Below are positions 53,884-63,807 of a stretch of DNA of 64,000 bases, piece after piece; positions within the stretch are counted from its first letter, which is position 1; each line of letters begins with the position of its first letter. Source of the DNA: Clostridium beijerinckii HUN142 (lineage in GTDB: Bacteria > Bacillota > Clostridia > Clostridiales > Clostridiaceae). Below the pieces are notes generated by a model. That model was not told where the DNA came from. It ran no database searches and saw only the letters and a program-made list of their open reading frames with translations. Location of the stretch: positions 1 through 64,000 of the forward strand of contig NZ_JHXK01000028.1 in NCBI RefSeq assembly GCF_000621745.1, written 5' to 3'. The position numbers were made by a program, and so were the translations under genes.

Positions 53884-54141
53884 ATGTTTTCATATAAAAC
53901 AACCGGAGTTTGTTCGACTACAATAAATCTTGAAATTGAGAATAATATTCTTGAAAATGTAGAATTTGTTGGAGGATGTGCTGGAAACTTATTAGGCATT
54001 GGTCAATTAGTTAAAGGTATGCCTGTGGACGATATAATAAAAAGATTAAGCGGAATAGATTGCAGAAATAAAGGAACATCTTGTCCTGACCAACTATCAA
54101 AAGCACTATTAGCTTGGAAAACAGAAAATTCTATAAAATAA
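53884..54141 (+). CDS. TSCPD-domain protein (TIGR03905 family)
   Basis: An 85-residue protein. It opens MFSYKTTGVCSTTINLEI and continues IENNILENVEFVGGCAGNLLGIGQLVKGM, then GIDCRNKGTSCPDQLSKAL; the last holds the TSCPD tetrapeptide. The domain also occurs at the C-terminus of some vitamin-B12-dependent ribonucleotide reductases, but the stand-alone form has no assigned function. Cysteines at four places suggest metal binding. ATG 53884 follows AAGGAGTG at about eight bases; the earlier in-frame ATG lies too close to it. Confidence 0.85.
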   Translation: MFSYKTTGVCSTTINLEIENNILENVEFVGGCAGNLLGIGQLVKGMPVDDIIKRLSGIDCRNKGTSCPDQLSKALLAWKTENSIK

Positions 54142-54190
54142 AAACCACATTACAAGGTTTTAGCAATAATTAATTTAATTTTGCAAACAT

Positions 54191-54240
54191 AAAAACCATG
54201 CATAAATAAAGAAATATTTTCTTTTTTATGCATGGTTTTT
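54191..54240. terminator. Terminator between the TSCPD and HIRAN genes
   Basis: AAAAACCATGCATAAA / TTTATGCATGGTTTTT, 16-bp perfect stem (21 with flanks) with an 18-base loop; T-runs on both strands make it bidirectional. Confidence 0.85.
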
Positions 54241-54270
54241 ATGTTTTATTAAACTTCTATCTACACTATT

Positions 54271-56250
54271 TTATTGCAAATAATCGTCTTTCTGTCCAGA
54301 TAGTAATGATAAAGTGCTTGTTATTTCTTCGATTACATCTTTATAACTCAAATATATTTGAATTTTTATAACACTATAATCTTCGCTTATCTCTTCTATT
54401 TTTCCATAAAGATATTTGCCTTTATCTATTAAATTCTTTAATATTAAATTATTATCTTTTGGAACATATCCCATTACAAATCCTTCAATTGTTATGACTT
54501 CAATTGCATTTTTGTCATATTCATTATCAAAATCTCTTTTTAAATAGACCATATCATCTTCTAATAATTTATTGTATATTTCACTCATATCAAAGTAATT
54601 TGTTCCAGCAATATTTACACTCGTTAAATATACATCTTTAACATGGGCATCAATATGCATGTTCTCATCGACTTCAACATATTTTTTATTCTTTTTACTA
54701 CTTGATTTAATTAAAAGCGAATTTAACGCTCTTCGTACATCACTAACAATCTCTGTGCTAATAGCATCATTAATGGCTTCTTTATCTAATGAATCAAATT
54801 CTTCTTTAAATCTTTGAAGATTTTCGGCTGCTTGAATTCTAGTCTCAATTAACGGTGATTTTAACGCCCGAAGATTAATTTCCTTATATTCATCTTTAAA
54901 ATCTTCATATTGTGAATATTTTATAATTATAAAGAAACAAATTTGCGCTATATCCTCATAAAGTAAATTTTCTATTTTTAATTCATCCTGTCCGCTTAAT
55001 ATTTCAGTCATTGGCAGTTTCTTTAAACCTAACTTAAAAGCACACTTTTTTATGGACTTATTTCCAATTGAAAATGCATATTTATATAAAAGTGCATTTG
55101 TATAATCTCTTTTTATAATTAATTCAAACTCACTTTTCCTAAACTTATACTTTGTTTTATCTGCACAACTTATCAATACACTACTCTCAACTTCTATATT
55201 GGATACTTCATTGGCAATCACATTGTGCCACAAGTCTTTCTTGCAAGCTTTTTTACACTTATCTACTATTTCTTTATAATCATTATTTAACTTACACGAA
55301 CTTGAACCGCCTTTATTCTTGTATTCATCAATAATAATAGCTTCTATTGAATATAAAATTGAAACTACAGCATATAAAGAATATATTCCACCACCTATAT
55401 CATCAATAATTTCCAATAAATTATTACAAACTTTTGTTGAATTTTTAATATCATCTAAACTATAGTCTGAAAGCAATGTGCTGAAAGACCTTGCAAAAAT
55501 TTCAATCTCATCTTCAGAAAACTTTGTATTCTCCAAATAACTCAAAAGATCTAATGAAAGCATAGTGTAAGATAATAATTCCGTAATACCAACACTATTA
55601 TTACTACCTTCTTCTATCATCCATTTTTTTATTTCATAAGTTGTAGGAGTTAGATTCATTATACAAAATATCTTTCCATATCCTTTGGATTTCTTTGAAA
55701 TCTCAAAAATTGTATTATTGCAATTCCCAATATATTCGTAGACATTGATTGTATAGAAAATATACTCATTATGAATAGAAAACACATTTAATATGTCTTT
55801 CAGGTTTTTTATACTGAATATAGGCGAAAGTAGTATTCCCAATTTTACATCTTCTGAATACGAACTTTCTTTAAGTAAATAATTTACTCTCTTATTCATT
55901 ACTTGAAATATTTCTTTATTATTTTCCATTGAGTCTTTGAAGATTTTAATCAAGTTTTCATAATAACTAATAATTGGATTCAATGTAATATAGTCATGAA
56001 CACTTGATAGTTTTTCTTCATCCAAAGCGTAATTATACAAATGTTCTACTAACTCGCTAGCTAACCTATTCTTTTCATAATCCTGAAGTTTACGAATCTT
56101 ATTCGTAATAATCTTAAATTCTCTTCTTCCAGCTACTTCAAAGTCTTGATAGCTATACAGTGTATCTGGATTTCTATCATGAAATTCTTTTAAATCATAA
56201 TAGATTGAGTTCTTATTATTAGTGTCGTTTTCTATTTCTCTCTTAACCAT
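54271..56250 (-). CDS. Large HIRAN-domain protein of unknown function
   Basis: About 659 residues. The C-terminal part (about 540-640: VNIAGTNYFDMSEIYNKLLEDDMVYLKRDFDNEYDKNAIEVITIEGFVMGYVPKDNNLILKNLI) is a HIRAN domain, which in HLTF-type helicases and phage proteins binds DNA 3' ends or damaged forks. The other 530 residues are predicted helical (HEAT-like), with no helicase, nuclease or membrane motif seen. A cysteine run (SSSCKLNNDYKEIVDKCKKACKKD) lies mid-protein. ATG 56250 is 13 bases from AAAAGGAG; a TTG 9 codons earlier is possible. Downstream of folC on the same strand but separated by a hairpin. Confidence 0.7.
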   Translation of the reverse strand: MVKREIENDTNNKNSIYYDLKEFHDRNPDTLYSYQDFEVAGRREFKIITNKIRKLQDYEKNRLASELVEHLYNYALDEEKLSSVHDYITLNPIISYYENLIKIFKDSMENNKEIFQVMNKRVNYLLKESSYSEDVKLGILLSPIFSIKNLKDILNVFSIHNEYIFYTINVYEYIGNCNNTIFEISKKSKGYGKIFCIMNLTPTTYEIKKWMIEEGSNNSVGITELLSYTMLSLDLLSYLENTKFSEDEIEIFARSFSTLLSDYSLDDIKNSTKVCNNLLEIIDDIGGGIYSLYAVVSILYSIEAIIIDEYKNKGGSSSCKLNNDYKEIVDKCKKACKKDLWHNVIANEVSNIEVESSVLISCADKTKYKFRKSEFELIIKRDYTNALLYKYAFSIGNKSIKKCAFKLGLKKLPMTEILSGQDELKIENLLYEDIAQICFFIIIKYSQYEDFKDEYKEINLRALKSPLIETRIQAAENLQRFKEEFDSLDKEAINDAISTEIVSDVRRALNSLLIKSSSKKNKKYVEVDENMHIDAHVKDVYLTSVNIAGTNYFDMSEIYNKLLEDDMVYLKRDFDNEYDKNAIEVITIEGFVMGYVPKDNNLILKNLIDKGKYLYGKIEEISEDYSVIKIQIYLSYKDVIEEITSTLSLLSGQKDDYLQ

Positions 56251-56275
56251 ATAACTTTCACTACTCCTTTTAAGC

Positions 56276-56303
56276 AAAATTCCGAAGCTCGCCTCGGAAT
56301 TTT
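56276..56303 (-). terminator. Hairpin between folC and the HIRAN gene
   Basis: AAAATTCCGA / TCGGAATTTT, 10-bp stem with an 8-base loop, ending next to the ribosome site of the downstream gene. The U-run is short (TTTT), so it may be a weak terminator after folC. Confidence 0.55.
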
Positions 56304-56353
56304 TTGATTTATATTTTTTAGACTACTTTGGAAAATATTTATGCGCCTCAACT

Positions 56354-57667
56354 CTATTTATAAGGAAATTTCTTTCTTATAATTTTTCTCATATCCCCAA
56401 TCATGTATAACGATCCGCTAACTACAATTAAATCTTCTTCCTTAGCTTCTTTTAATGCTAAAGAAAAAGCATCCTCATAACTTTCTAATGCAATAGTATT
56501 TGAATTGTAGTTTAAGATTTCTTCTTTTAAATTTTCACTAAGTTCAGCTCTTTCACTATGTGGTGTAAGTGCATAAACTTTTTCAGCTAATGGAGTTATT
56601 TCTTGTACCATTTCTTTTACTTGCTTATCTGCTAAAATGCCAAGTAATAAGTATACTTTATTATATTTAAAATATTTCTCTATATTCTTTCTAAGAGCTT
56701 TAATTCCATCTATATTATGAGCCCCATCAATTACTATGGTAGGTTTCTTTTTTAAGACCTCGAGTCTTCCCATCCATACAACTTCTTGTAATGCTTTCTC
56801 GATTAAGCTTGTATTTAATTCTATTTTTTCATTCTCGCATAATACCTCTATTGCACTTAAAGCAACTCCCAGATTTAATATTTGATGTTCTCCAAGCAGA
56901 GGAAATTTAACTTTATATATATTTCTGATACTTTTAACAACTACATTTTGATAAAAGTCATCATAATTAATATCAATTAATTTTCCATTTTCCTTATTTA
57001 CAAAATATACTTTTGAGTTTTTTTCTTCCGCAATCTTTAATATTACTTCTTCTGCCTCTTCTTTTTGAGGATAGAGTACAACTGGTATATTTTCTTTGAT
57101 GATTCCGGCTTTTTCTTTTGCTATGTCTTTTAAATTATCACCTAATATATTTATATGATCTAAACTTACTGAAGTTATTACACTAACCTTCGGCGTTAAT
57201 ACATTAGTGGAATCTAACCTTCCACCAAGACCAACTTCAATTACTCCATAATCTATTTTCTCTCTATAGAAATATAGAAACATTAAAGCAGTTATAATTT
57301 CAAACTCAGTGGGATGTTCATATCCTTCTTCAATCACTTTATTAACTACTAGTTTAATTTCTCCCACTAAATCTACTAATGATTTTTTGCTAATATTAGT
57401 CCCATTTATTTGAATTCTTTCTTCAAACTCTTCTAAATATGGGGATGTATACATTCCTACTTTATATCCCATTCCAATTAACATTTTTGATATCATAGCT
57501 GTAGTTGATCCCTTGCCATTAGTTCCTGCAATATGAATAAGCTTGAGTTTTTCATGAGGATTTCCAAGTAACTCTAAAATTCTAAAAGTTCTTTCAAGTC
57601 CATAATTAGATCCAAACTTCCCCACACTTGTAATATAATCCATTGCGTCTTTATAAGTCATGCTCAT
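56354..57667 (-). CDS. folC: Folylpolyglutamate synthase / dihydrofolate synthase
   Basis: Adds glutamate to (dihydro)folate. The 437-residue enzyme has the P-loop LIHIAGTNGKGSTTAMISKML, DYGVIEVGLGGRLDSTNV, ITSVSLDHINILGDNLKDIAKEKAGIIK and the C-terminal TIVIDGAHNIDGIKALRKNI, all hallmarks of FolC/Mur-ligase proteins. Start MSM at 57667 follows GAGGTAAG. valS is not adjacent here (a TerC gene lies between), unlike the common valS-folC pair. Nothing unusual in the sequence. Confidence 0.93.
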   Translation of the reverse strand: MSMTYKDAMDYITSVGKFGSNYGLERTFRILELLGNPHEKLKLIHIAGTNGKGSTTAMISKMLIGMGYKVGMYTSPYLEEFEERIQINGTNISKKSLVDLVGEIKLVVNKVIEEGYEHPTEFEIITALMFLYFYREKIDYGVIEVGLGGRLDSTNVLTPKVSVITSVSLDHINILGDNLKDIAKEKAGIIKENIPVVLYPQKEEAEEVILKIAEEKNSKVYFVNKENGKLIDINYDDFYQNVVVKSIRNIYKVKFPLLGEHQILNLGVALSAIEVLCENEKIELNTSLIEKALQEVVWMGRLEVLKKKPTIVIDGAHNIDGIKALRKNIEKYFKYNKVYLLLGILADKQVKEMVQEITPLAEKVYALTPHSERAELSENLKEEILNYNSNTIALESYEDAFSLALKEAKEEDLIVVSGSLYMIGDMRKIIRKKFPYK

Positions 57668-57863
57668 TTTTCTTACCTCTTTGTCTTTTATGTTTTTCTA
57701 TAAATGCAAATTCTAAATAATATGTATTTACTTTACATTATATCTTAATTGTAGTGAAATGACTAATTAAAAGCTAAACAAAAAAATCTCTACAATAATT
57801 TTGTTCAATAATTATTTAGAAGAACAATTGTAATCCCTTTAAAATTAATAGGATTTAAAATAA

Positions 57864-58715
57864 TTATGATCGTTTTTTGCACCAATTTCTAAACTTATCA
57901 AATTCGCTCCATAGCAGCGATATTAGTATACTAGCCAATAAAATAGACAATATAATTAATACAGAATTGGTAACTGAAATCTCAATTTTCCAAAATAATA
58001 TTACTAGCTTTATTCCCGTAAAAATTAATATACATCCCACTCCATATTTCATGAACTTAAACATATTATTCATCTTTTCTAATATATAATACATGCTTCT
58101 AAGTCCTAAGATTGCAAAAATATTAGAGGTATAAACTATGAAAGTATCCGTTGTTATTGAAAAAATAGCCGGTATTGAATCTATTGCAAAAATAATATCT
58201 GAAAATTCTATTATTAAAAGCACTATAAAAAGTGGTGTAGCATAAATAACCTTATTCTTCCTAACAAAAAATTTGTTTCCATGCAAAACATTAGTTATAG
58301 GCATTATCCTTCTTAAAATTTTGACTGCCAAGTTATCATGAAATTGAATATTATCATCTTCCCTAAGAAATATTTTTATACCGCTAAGTAACAATAATAC
58401 TCCAAAAATAGATAGTATAAAACTAAATTTGTTTACCATGGCTACGCCAAGTAAAATGAAAATCAACCTTAATACCATAGCTCCTATAACGCCATATAAA
58501 AGTATCCTTTCCTGGTATTCTTCTTGTATTCTAAAGCTTGAAAATATCATTAGAAATAAAAATAAATTATCTAGACTTAACGACATCTCTACTATGTAAC
58601 CGCCAAAATATTCTAATGCTGATGTTTCACCTCTTGTGTAATATACAATAATATTAAATAAGATTGATAAGGATATCCAAAAAATTAAGTTAAGTAAATA
58701 CCTTCTCGTTTTCAA
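57864..58715 (-). CDS. TerC-family integral membrane protein
   Basis: A 283-residue protein with about eight to nine hydrophobic segments. The paired family motifs are present: MSLSLDNLFLFLMIFSSFRIQEEYQERILLYGVIGAMVLRLIFILLG and FLVLLIIEFSDIIFAIDSIPAIF-like LLIIEFSDIIFAIDSIPAIFSI. These intramembrane Asp/Asn residues are thought to conduct manganese or other divalent ions (Alx/TerC). It begins with TTG at 58715 preceded by GGAGG at ten bases; no better codon is nearby. Neither a yybP-ykoY nor other riboswitch is seen upstream. It sits between folC and valS. Confidence 0.88.
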   Translation of the reverse strand: MKTRRYLLNLIFWISLSILFNIIVYYTRGETSALEYFGGYIVEMSLSLDNLFLFLMIFSSFRIQEEYQERILLYGVIGAMVLRLIFILLGVAMVNKFSFILSIFGVLLLLSGIKIFLREDDNIQFHDNLAVKILRRIMPITNVLHGNKFFVRKNKVIYATPLFIVLLIIEFSDIIFAIDSIPAIFSITTDTFIVYTSNIFAILGLRSMYYILEKMNNMFKFMKYGVGCILIFTGIKLVILFWKIEISVTNSVLIILSILLASILISLLWSEFDKFRNWCKKRS

Positions 58716-58925
58716 AATTCAAACGCCTCCATATATATTATTCTTAAATTATATATATTAATAATCCTTCTATTATATCCTTATCCAAAAAAAGTTTTTA
58801 ACTTTTTTCATTTTACTAGCTATACAATATATTGAAATTATTATATAGCTAATAATTCAATTCATGTTTGATTATATGCTCTTATAACACCCTATCTTTC
58901 AGAATATATGAACTTTTTTAAAATA

Positions 58926-58967
58926 AAAAGATATTATTAAGTTCCAAAGAACCTAATAATATCTTTT
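58926..58967 (-). terminator. Terminator of valS
   Basis: AAAAGATATTATTA / TAATAATATCTTTT, 14-bp stem with a 14-base loop, continuing into TTATTTT on the minus strand, just after the valS stop. Confidence 0.88.
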
Positions 58968-58984
58968 ACGGAATTTCATTAAAA

Positions 58985-61630
58985 TTATTTTAAAGCTTCA
59001 ATTCTAACTTTAACAGCTTCTAACATTTCAACATACTTAACTCTCTTTTCTTTTTCAGCCTCAACAACTTCTGCTGGAGCTTTAGCAACGAAACCTTGAT
59101 TTCCTAGCTTTTTATCTATTCTATCAATCTCCCCTTCTAGTTTCTTTGCTTCTTTATTTAATCTATCTAACTCTTTATCTTTATCTACTAGATCAAGTAG
59201 TGGCATAAATAATTCTCCACCTTTAACAACTAGAGATATAGCATTTGCAGGAACATTAGCCTTATCACTTATAAATTCCACCTCTGATGCAGACGCTAGC
59301 TTTTCAATGTATGCTACACCTGAGTTAAATGCTTTTTTAGCATCCTCAGCTATATAGCAGATTACTTTTGCCTTTCTTGAAGGTGGTACATTCATTTCAG
59401 CTCTAACATTTCTTAAACCTTTTATAGCTTCTATTACAAAAGCCATATCATCTTCTGCTTCTTTATTTACTAAAGCTTCATCAAACTCTGGCCAAGATGA
59501 AGTTGTTATTGTTTCTTCATCACTTAAGTGAGTGAATATTTCTTCTGTTATAAATGGCATAGCTGGGTGTAATAATTTTAATCCTGTAATTAAAACTGTA
59601 TTTAATACGTTATAAACTATTCCCTTAGCTTTTTCATCATCACCATAGAATACAGGTTTAACAAGTTCTATATACCAATCACAGAATTCAGTCCACATGA
59701 AATCATTAACTTTTTGCATAGCAATTCCAAGTTCATATTTTTCCATGTTTTCAGTAACTTCTTTAACTAATATATTCATTTCTGATAATATCCATTTATC
59801 AGCTAATGAATATTCTTTGCACTCTTTATATTTATTCATTATTTCTTTATCAAGATTCATCATAACAAATCTTGAAGCATTCCAAATCTTATTAGCAAAG
59901 TTTCTTGAAGCTTCAACTCTTTCAGGATAATATCTCATATCATTTCCTGGAGCATTACCAGTAGCTATCATAAATCTTAAAGCATCAGCACCATAAGTTT
60001 CAATTACTTCTAGTGGATCAACACCATTTCCTAATGATTTACTCATCTTTCTACCTTGAGAATCTCTAATCAAGCCATGAATAAGAACTGTATTAAATGG
60101 AGTTTCTCCCATGCAGTGAAGTCCTGAGAATATCATTCTTGCAACCCAGAAGAAGATGATATCATGTCCTGTAACTAATGTACTTGTTGGATAGAAATAT
60201 TCTAAGTCTTCTGTTTTGTTTGGCCAGCCTAGTGTAGAGAAAGGCCATAATGCTGATGAGAACCATGTATCAAGTACATCATTATCCTGCTTAAGATTAG
60301 CACTTCCACATTTAGTACATGTGTTTGGTGTTTCTTCCAGTACCATCATTTCTCCGCAATCTTGACAGTAGTATACTGGAATTCTATGCCCCCACCATAA
60401 TTGTCTTGAAATACACCAGTCTTGAATGTTTTCCATCCAGTTAAAGTATATCTTATCAAATCTTTCAGGAACAAACTTAGTCTTACCATTTTTGACTACT
60501 TCTACTGCTGGCTTTGCAAGACTTTCCATCTTAACATACCATTGTTTTGAGATTATAGGTTCTACTGTAGTTCCGCATCTATCATGAGTTCCAACATTAT
60601 GAGCGTGATCTTTTATCTTAACTAAAAGACCTGCTTCTTCTAAATCCTTAACTATGGCTTTTCTTGCTTCATATCTATCTAAGCCTTTATATTTACCACC
60701 TTTTTCATTGATAATTCCCTTATCATCCATAACTCTTATAATTTCTAAGTTATGTCTCTTTCCTACCTCAAAGTCGTTAGGATCATGGGCTGGAGTCATC
60801 TTAACTGCACCAGTTCCAAATTCTAAATCTACGTATTCATCGCCAACTATAGGAATCTCTCTATTAACTAGAGGAAGTATTACAGTTTTACCTATAAGAT
60901 GTTTATATCTTTCATCATTAGGATTTACAGCTACACCGCTATCTCCAAGCAATGTTTCAGGTCTAGTTGTTGCTATTTCAATAAACCCGCTTCCATCAGC
61001 TAATGGGTAATTGATATGCCAGAAATGTCCTGCTTGTTCTTCATATTCAATTTCTGCATCTGATAATGCTGTTTGGCAATGTGTGCACCAGTTAGTTATT
61101 CTATTTCCTTGATATATTAATCCTTCATTATAAAGCTTAACAAATACATGTTTTACAGCAGCGCTAAGATTTTCATCCATTGTAAATGCTTCTCTTGTAA
61201 AATCTGCGGATACTCCAAGCTTTTTAACTTGATTTCTTATTGTAGCTCTATATTTGTCACTCCATTCCCAAACTTTTTCAAGGAATGCTTCTCTTCCCAT
61301 TTCTTTTTTATCATAACCTTGTTCAGCTAACTGATTTGCAACTTTAACTTCTGTTGCAATAGAAGCATGGTCTTCTCCTGGTAACCATAATGTAGAGTAA
61401 CCCTGCATTCTCTTAAATCTAATAAGCATATCTTGAAGAGTATCGTCAAATGCATGCCCTAAATGAAGCTGTCCAGTTATATTTGGTGGCGGCATGATTA
61501 TTGTATATGGTTTTTTGTTCTTATCGATTACTGGAGTAAAGTATCCCTTCTCCTCCCAATTTTTATAGATCCTATCTTCAAATTCTTTTGGATCATATGT
61601 AGTTGATATATTTTTTATTTCTTCTGACAT
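58985..61630 (-). CDS. valS: Valyl-tRNA synthetase
   Basis: An 881-residue class Ia synthetase. HIGH motif in [20 protein letters not shown], editing domain about 190-345 ([22 protein letters not shown]), zinc-like [26 protein letters not shown] in [25 protein letters not shown], anticodon-binding domain, and a C-terminal coiled coil (about 810-881, [23 protein letters not shown]) characteristic of bacterial ValRS. The ATG follows TTTGGAGG. Its leader contains a T-box with its own promoter and terminator. Confidence 0.97.
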   Translation of the reverse strand: MSEEIKNISTTYDPKEFEDRIYKNWEEKGYFTPVIDKNKKPYTIIMPPPNITGQLHLGHAFDDTLQDMLIRFKRMQGYSTLWLPGEDHASIATEVKVANQLAEQGYDKKEMGREAFLEKVWEWSDKYRATIRNQVKKLGVSADFTREAFTMDENLSAAVKHVFVKLYNEGLIYQGNRITNWCTHCQTALSDAEIEYEEQAGHFWHINYPLADGSGFIEIATTRPETLLGDSGVAVNPNDERYKHLIGKTVILPLVNREIPIVGDEYVDLEFGTGAVKMTPAHDPNDFEVGKRHNLEIIRVMDDKGIINEKGGKYKGLDRYEARKAIVKDLEEAGLLVKIKDHAHNVGTHDRCGTTVEPIISKQWYVKMESLAKPAVEVVKNGKTKFVPERFDKIYFNWMENIQDWCISRQLWWGHRIPVYYCQDCGEMMVLEETPNTCTKCGSANLKQDNDVLDTWFSSALWPFSTLGWPNKTEDLEYFYPTSTLVTGHDIIFFWVARMIFSGLHCMGETPFNTVLIHGLIRDSQGRKMSKSLGNGVDPLEVIETYGADALRFMIATGNAPGNDMRYYPERVEASRNFANKIWNASRFVMMNLDKEIMNKYKECKEYSLADKWILSEMNILVKEVTENMEKYELGIAMQKVNDFMWTEFCDWYIELVKPVFYGDDEKAKGIVYNVLNTVLITGLKLLHPAMPFITEEIFTHLSDEETITTSSWPEFDEALVNKEAEDDMAFVIEAIKGLRNVRAEMNVPPSRKAKVICYIAEDAKKAFNSGVAYIEKLASASEVEFISDKANVPANAISLVVKGGELFMPLLDLVDKDKELDRLNKEAKKLEGEIDRIDKKLGNQGFVAKAPAEVVEAEKEKRVKYVEMLEAVKVRIEALK

Positions 61631-61869
61631 TTTAATTCCTCCAAACTTAGTTAAACTAACAATTAACTTGTTAAATTTTTATATTCTAAACAATAAATAT
61701 TGTAAAGAATATTTATTCCTAAGAATATATATTCTTTAGAATATGCACTGCAATTGCTGTGTCTTAATAAATTAAACCTGACTCACATTCGTTTACTTTG
61801 GACTTTCTAATAAGCGAATATAAAATACCCTCAGTGAAAGCTCCAAGAACAAAATATAAAATTTTTATT

Positions 61870-62274
61870 CTCAACGCAAAAAGAGCCTTCATCACAAAAG
61901 GACGAAAGCTCGCGGTACCACCTTTATTTCCACATATACAGAATTACTGCATTAATGGACTCTTAATTTAAATAACGATTCAGACAAACCGTCTTTAGCT
62001 ACTATTATTTCACTAAAGAAGCTCAAAAGCTACCTTCAAAATTTATTGCATAAGGGTTTTCAGCTACTCCCTCTCTCTTCCTAGTTCTTACTAGTTCTTT
62101 ATTAAATCTATGATTTAGTTAAAAGAACTGTACTCCTCACTTAATTTAAGTAAGTTTCCTTTAATGCCTCAAAATTTTTACTCCTCTTTTTCATTGCTTT
62201 TATATATTATATTATCTTTAACTCACATCAACTTAGCAAGTAACTTCAAACATTTAAACATAAAATTTGAACTC
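61870..62274 (-). promoter_or_regulatory. T-box leader of valS
   Basis: A roughly 400-nt leader. The T-box core GGTGGTACCGCG is on the minus strand at 61922-61911, preceded by AAATAAA. Its terminator stem GAGCTTTCGTC / GATGAAGGCTC (61878-61911) is followed by TTTTT; uncharged tRNA should favour the antiterminator. The stem I region lies about 62130-61980, where AGAGAGGGAGTAG and GAAGGTAGC occur; a GTA triplet there could be the valine specifier. Its gene partner is valS, so tRNA-Val sensing is expected. Confidence 0.88.
61878..61911 (-). terminator. T-box terminator of valS
   Basis: GAGCTTTCGTC pairs with GATGAAGGCTC (with G-U pairs), loop CTTTTGT, then five T on the minus strand. It overlaps the T-box core by the GAGC end. 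Confidence 0.85.
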
Positions 62275-62280
62275 TCACTT

Positions 62281-62309
62281 ATGATATCTTATAGTATAAT
62301 TTTTGTCAA
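62281..62309 (-). promoter_or_regulatory. Promoter of the valS leader
   Basis: TTGACA (62309-62304), 17-bp spacer, TATCAT (62286-62281). The -35 is a consensus match. Confidence 0.8.
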
Positions 62310-62419
62310 TAATAGTTTTCTATCACTTTTTCTATGCTAATCTGTAGTATAAGAATTTTTAAAAAACAATAAAAGTCTTATCCTTTTTAACCCGCATTAT
62401 TACTATAAATATTTATATA

Positions 62420-62465
62420 TTTACATATGTATATATAAATGTATTTTTCTATATACATATGTAAA
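62420..62465. other. A+T-rich inverted repeat after the MalY/PatB gene
   Basis: TTTACATATGTATATA / TATATACATATGTAAA, a perfect 16-bp stem with a 14-base loop, about 110 bp after the stop of the minus-strand aminotransferase. No T-run follows, so it is terminator-like at best. Confidence 0.45.
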
Positions 62466-62574
62466 TTTAATAATATGTTACTATAAAACTATGTTTCTAT
62501 AAATAAATGTTTATTTTTATCTTACTACCTATATTTTAATAATATAAATACTTTTAGTAGGTTGTATGACACCT

Positions 62575-63765
62575 TTATCTGTAACACCTTTCTATGGCTT
62601 CTAACAGTCTATCTAATGCTTCTTGAAGAACTCTTGTTGGACATGCTAAGTTTATCCTCTCAAATCCCTTACCCTCATCACCGAAGACATAACCTTCGTC
62701 TAAGAAAAACATAGCTTGTGTTGTCATAAATTTTTCTAATGCTTTATGATCCTTCTCCAATGCTCTAAAATCTAACCATTGCAAATAAGTTCCTTCTAAA
62801 TTTATTATATTAACCTCAGGAATACTACTCTTAAAAAAATCCTCCACGACTTTTTTATTTTTATTTATAATTTGTATAAGTTCTTCAAGCCATTGCTCGC
62901 ACTCATTATAAGCAATTTCACATGCTTTATATCCAAAAATATTAAGGCCTAAATTCCCTATAGACTTTCTACGTTCACTTCTGACTTTATCTCTTATTTT
63001 TTTATTTTCAATAACAATGTTAGAAACTTGAAGACCTGCTAAGTTAAAAGTTTTGCTTGGTGCTGTACAAATAACTGAATTATTCGCAAACTCTTCAGAT
63101 ATATTTGCAAAAACTGTATGCTTAAATCCAGGCATTATAAGATCAAAATGAATTTCATCGGATACTACAATAACGTTATTATCACTGCATATTCTACCAA
63201 TATTCTTTAACTCCTCTTCACTCCAAACACGTCCAACTGGATTATGTGGATTACATAAAATTAATAATTTGGTATCCTCCAACTTAGCCTTCTCTTCGAA
63301 ATCTTCAAAATTTATTTCATAATGATCTTCATTAAATATCAATTCACTTTTTATTATCTGCCTATTATTATCTGTAATTGCTTTATAAAAAGGATAGTAT
63401 ACAGGCGTCATAACTAGAACATTATCTTTCTCTTTAGTAAGCGCTCTAACAATTGTGTATAATGCTGGCACAACACCTGAGAATTCAGTAATCCATTCTT
63501 TCTCAATATTCCATCTATGTCTTCTTTTCATCCAATTACATACCGCTTTATAATACATATCTGTGGCTTCTGTATACCCCATAATACTGGAATCTATATA
63601 TTTTTTAAGGCCTTCAATAATTTCTGGCGGATTTTTAAATTCCATATCTGCAACAGAAAATGGCACTATACAATCACTAACATCATTATTAATTTTCCTC
63701 ATCAAATTCCACTTACTTGCACCTACATTATTTCTAGATACCAGTGTTTGAAAGTCATACTTCAT
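62575..63765 (-). CDS. MalY/PatB-family PLP enzyme (C-S lyase/aminotransferase)
   Basis: A 396-residue fold-type I enzyme. MKYDFQTLVSRNNVGASKWNLM and IVPFSVADMEFKNPPEIIEGL match the MalY/PatB group; AEFSGVVPALYTIVRAL-like TEFSGVVPALYTIVRA follows. PLP lysine is in VICTAPSKTFNLAGLQVSNI; FERINLACPTRVLQEALDRL holds the substrate-carboxylate arginine. Such enzymes cleave cystathionine or other cysteine conjugates and may transaminate. The ATG at 63765 follows AAGGGGG at eight bases, chosen over TTG two codons earlier. The nearest downstream gene is the valS leader. Confidence 0.9.
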   Translation of the reverse strand: MKYDFQTLVSRNNVGASKWNLMRKINNDVSDCIVPFSVADMEFKNPPEIIEGLKKYIDSSIMGYTEATDMYYKAVCNWMKRRHRWNIEKEWITEFSGVVPALYTIVRALTKEKDNVLVMTPVYYPFYKAITDNNRQIIKSELIFNEDHYEINFEDFEEKAKLEDTKLLILCNPHNPVGRVWSEEELKNIGRICSDNNVIVVSDEIHFDLIMPGFKHTVFANISEEFANNSVICTAPSKTFNLAGLQVSNIVIENKKIRDKVRSERRKSIGNLGLNIFGYKACEIAYNECEQWLEELIQIINKNKKVVEDFFKSSIPEVNIINLEGTYLQWLDFRALEKDHKALEKFMTTQAMFFLDEGYVFGDEGKGFERINLACPTRVLQEALDRLLEAIERCYR

Positions 63766-63807
63766 TAACAATACCCCCTTTTTAATAATTCTTATTATTG
63801 TATGTGT

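Noticed and set aside
58716..58984. yybP-ykoY manganese riboswitch before the TerC gene
   Set aside because: The conserved loop sequences of that riboswitch are not present; only the valS terminator and an A+T-rich promoter are seen.
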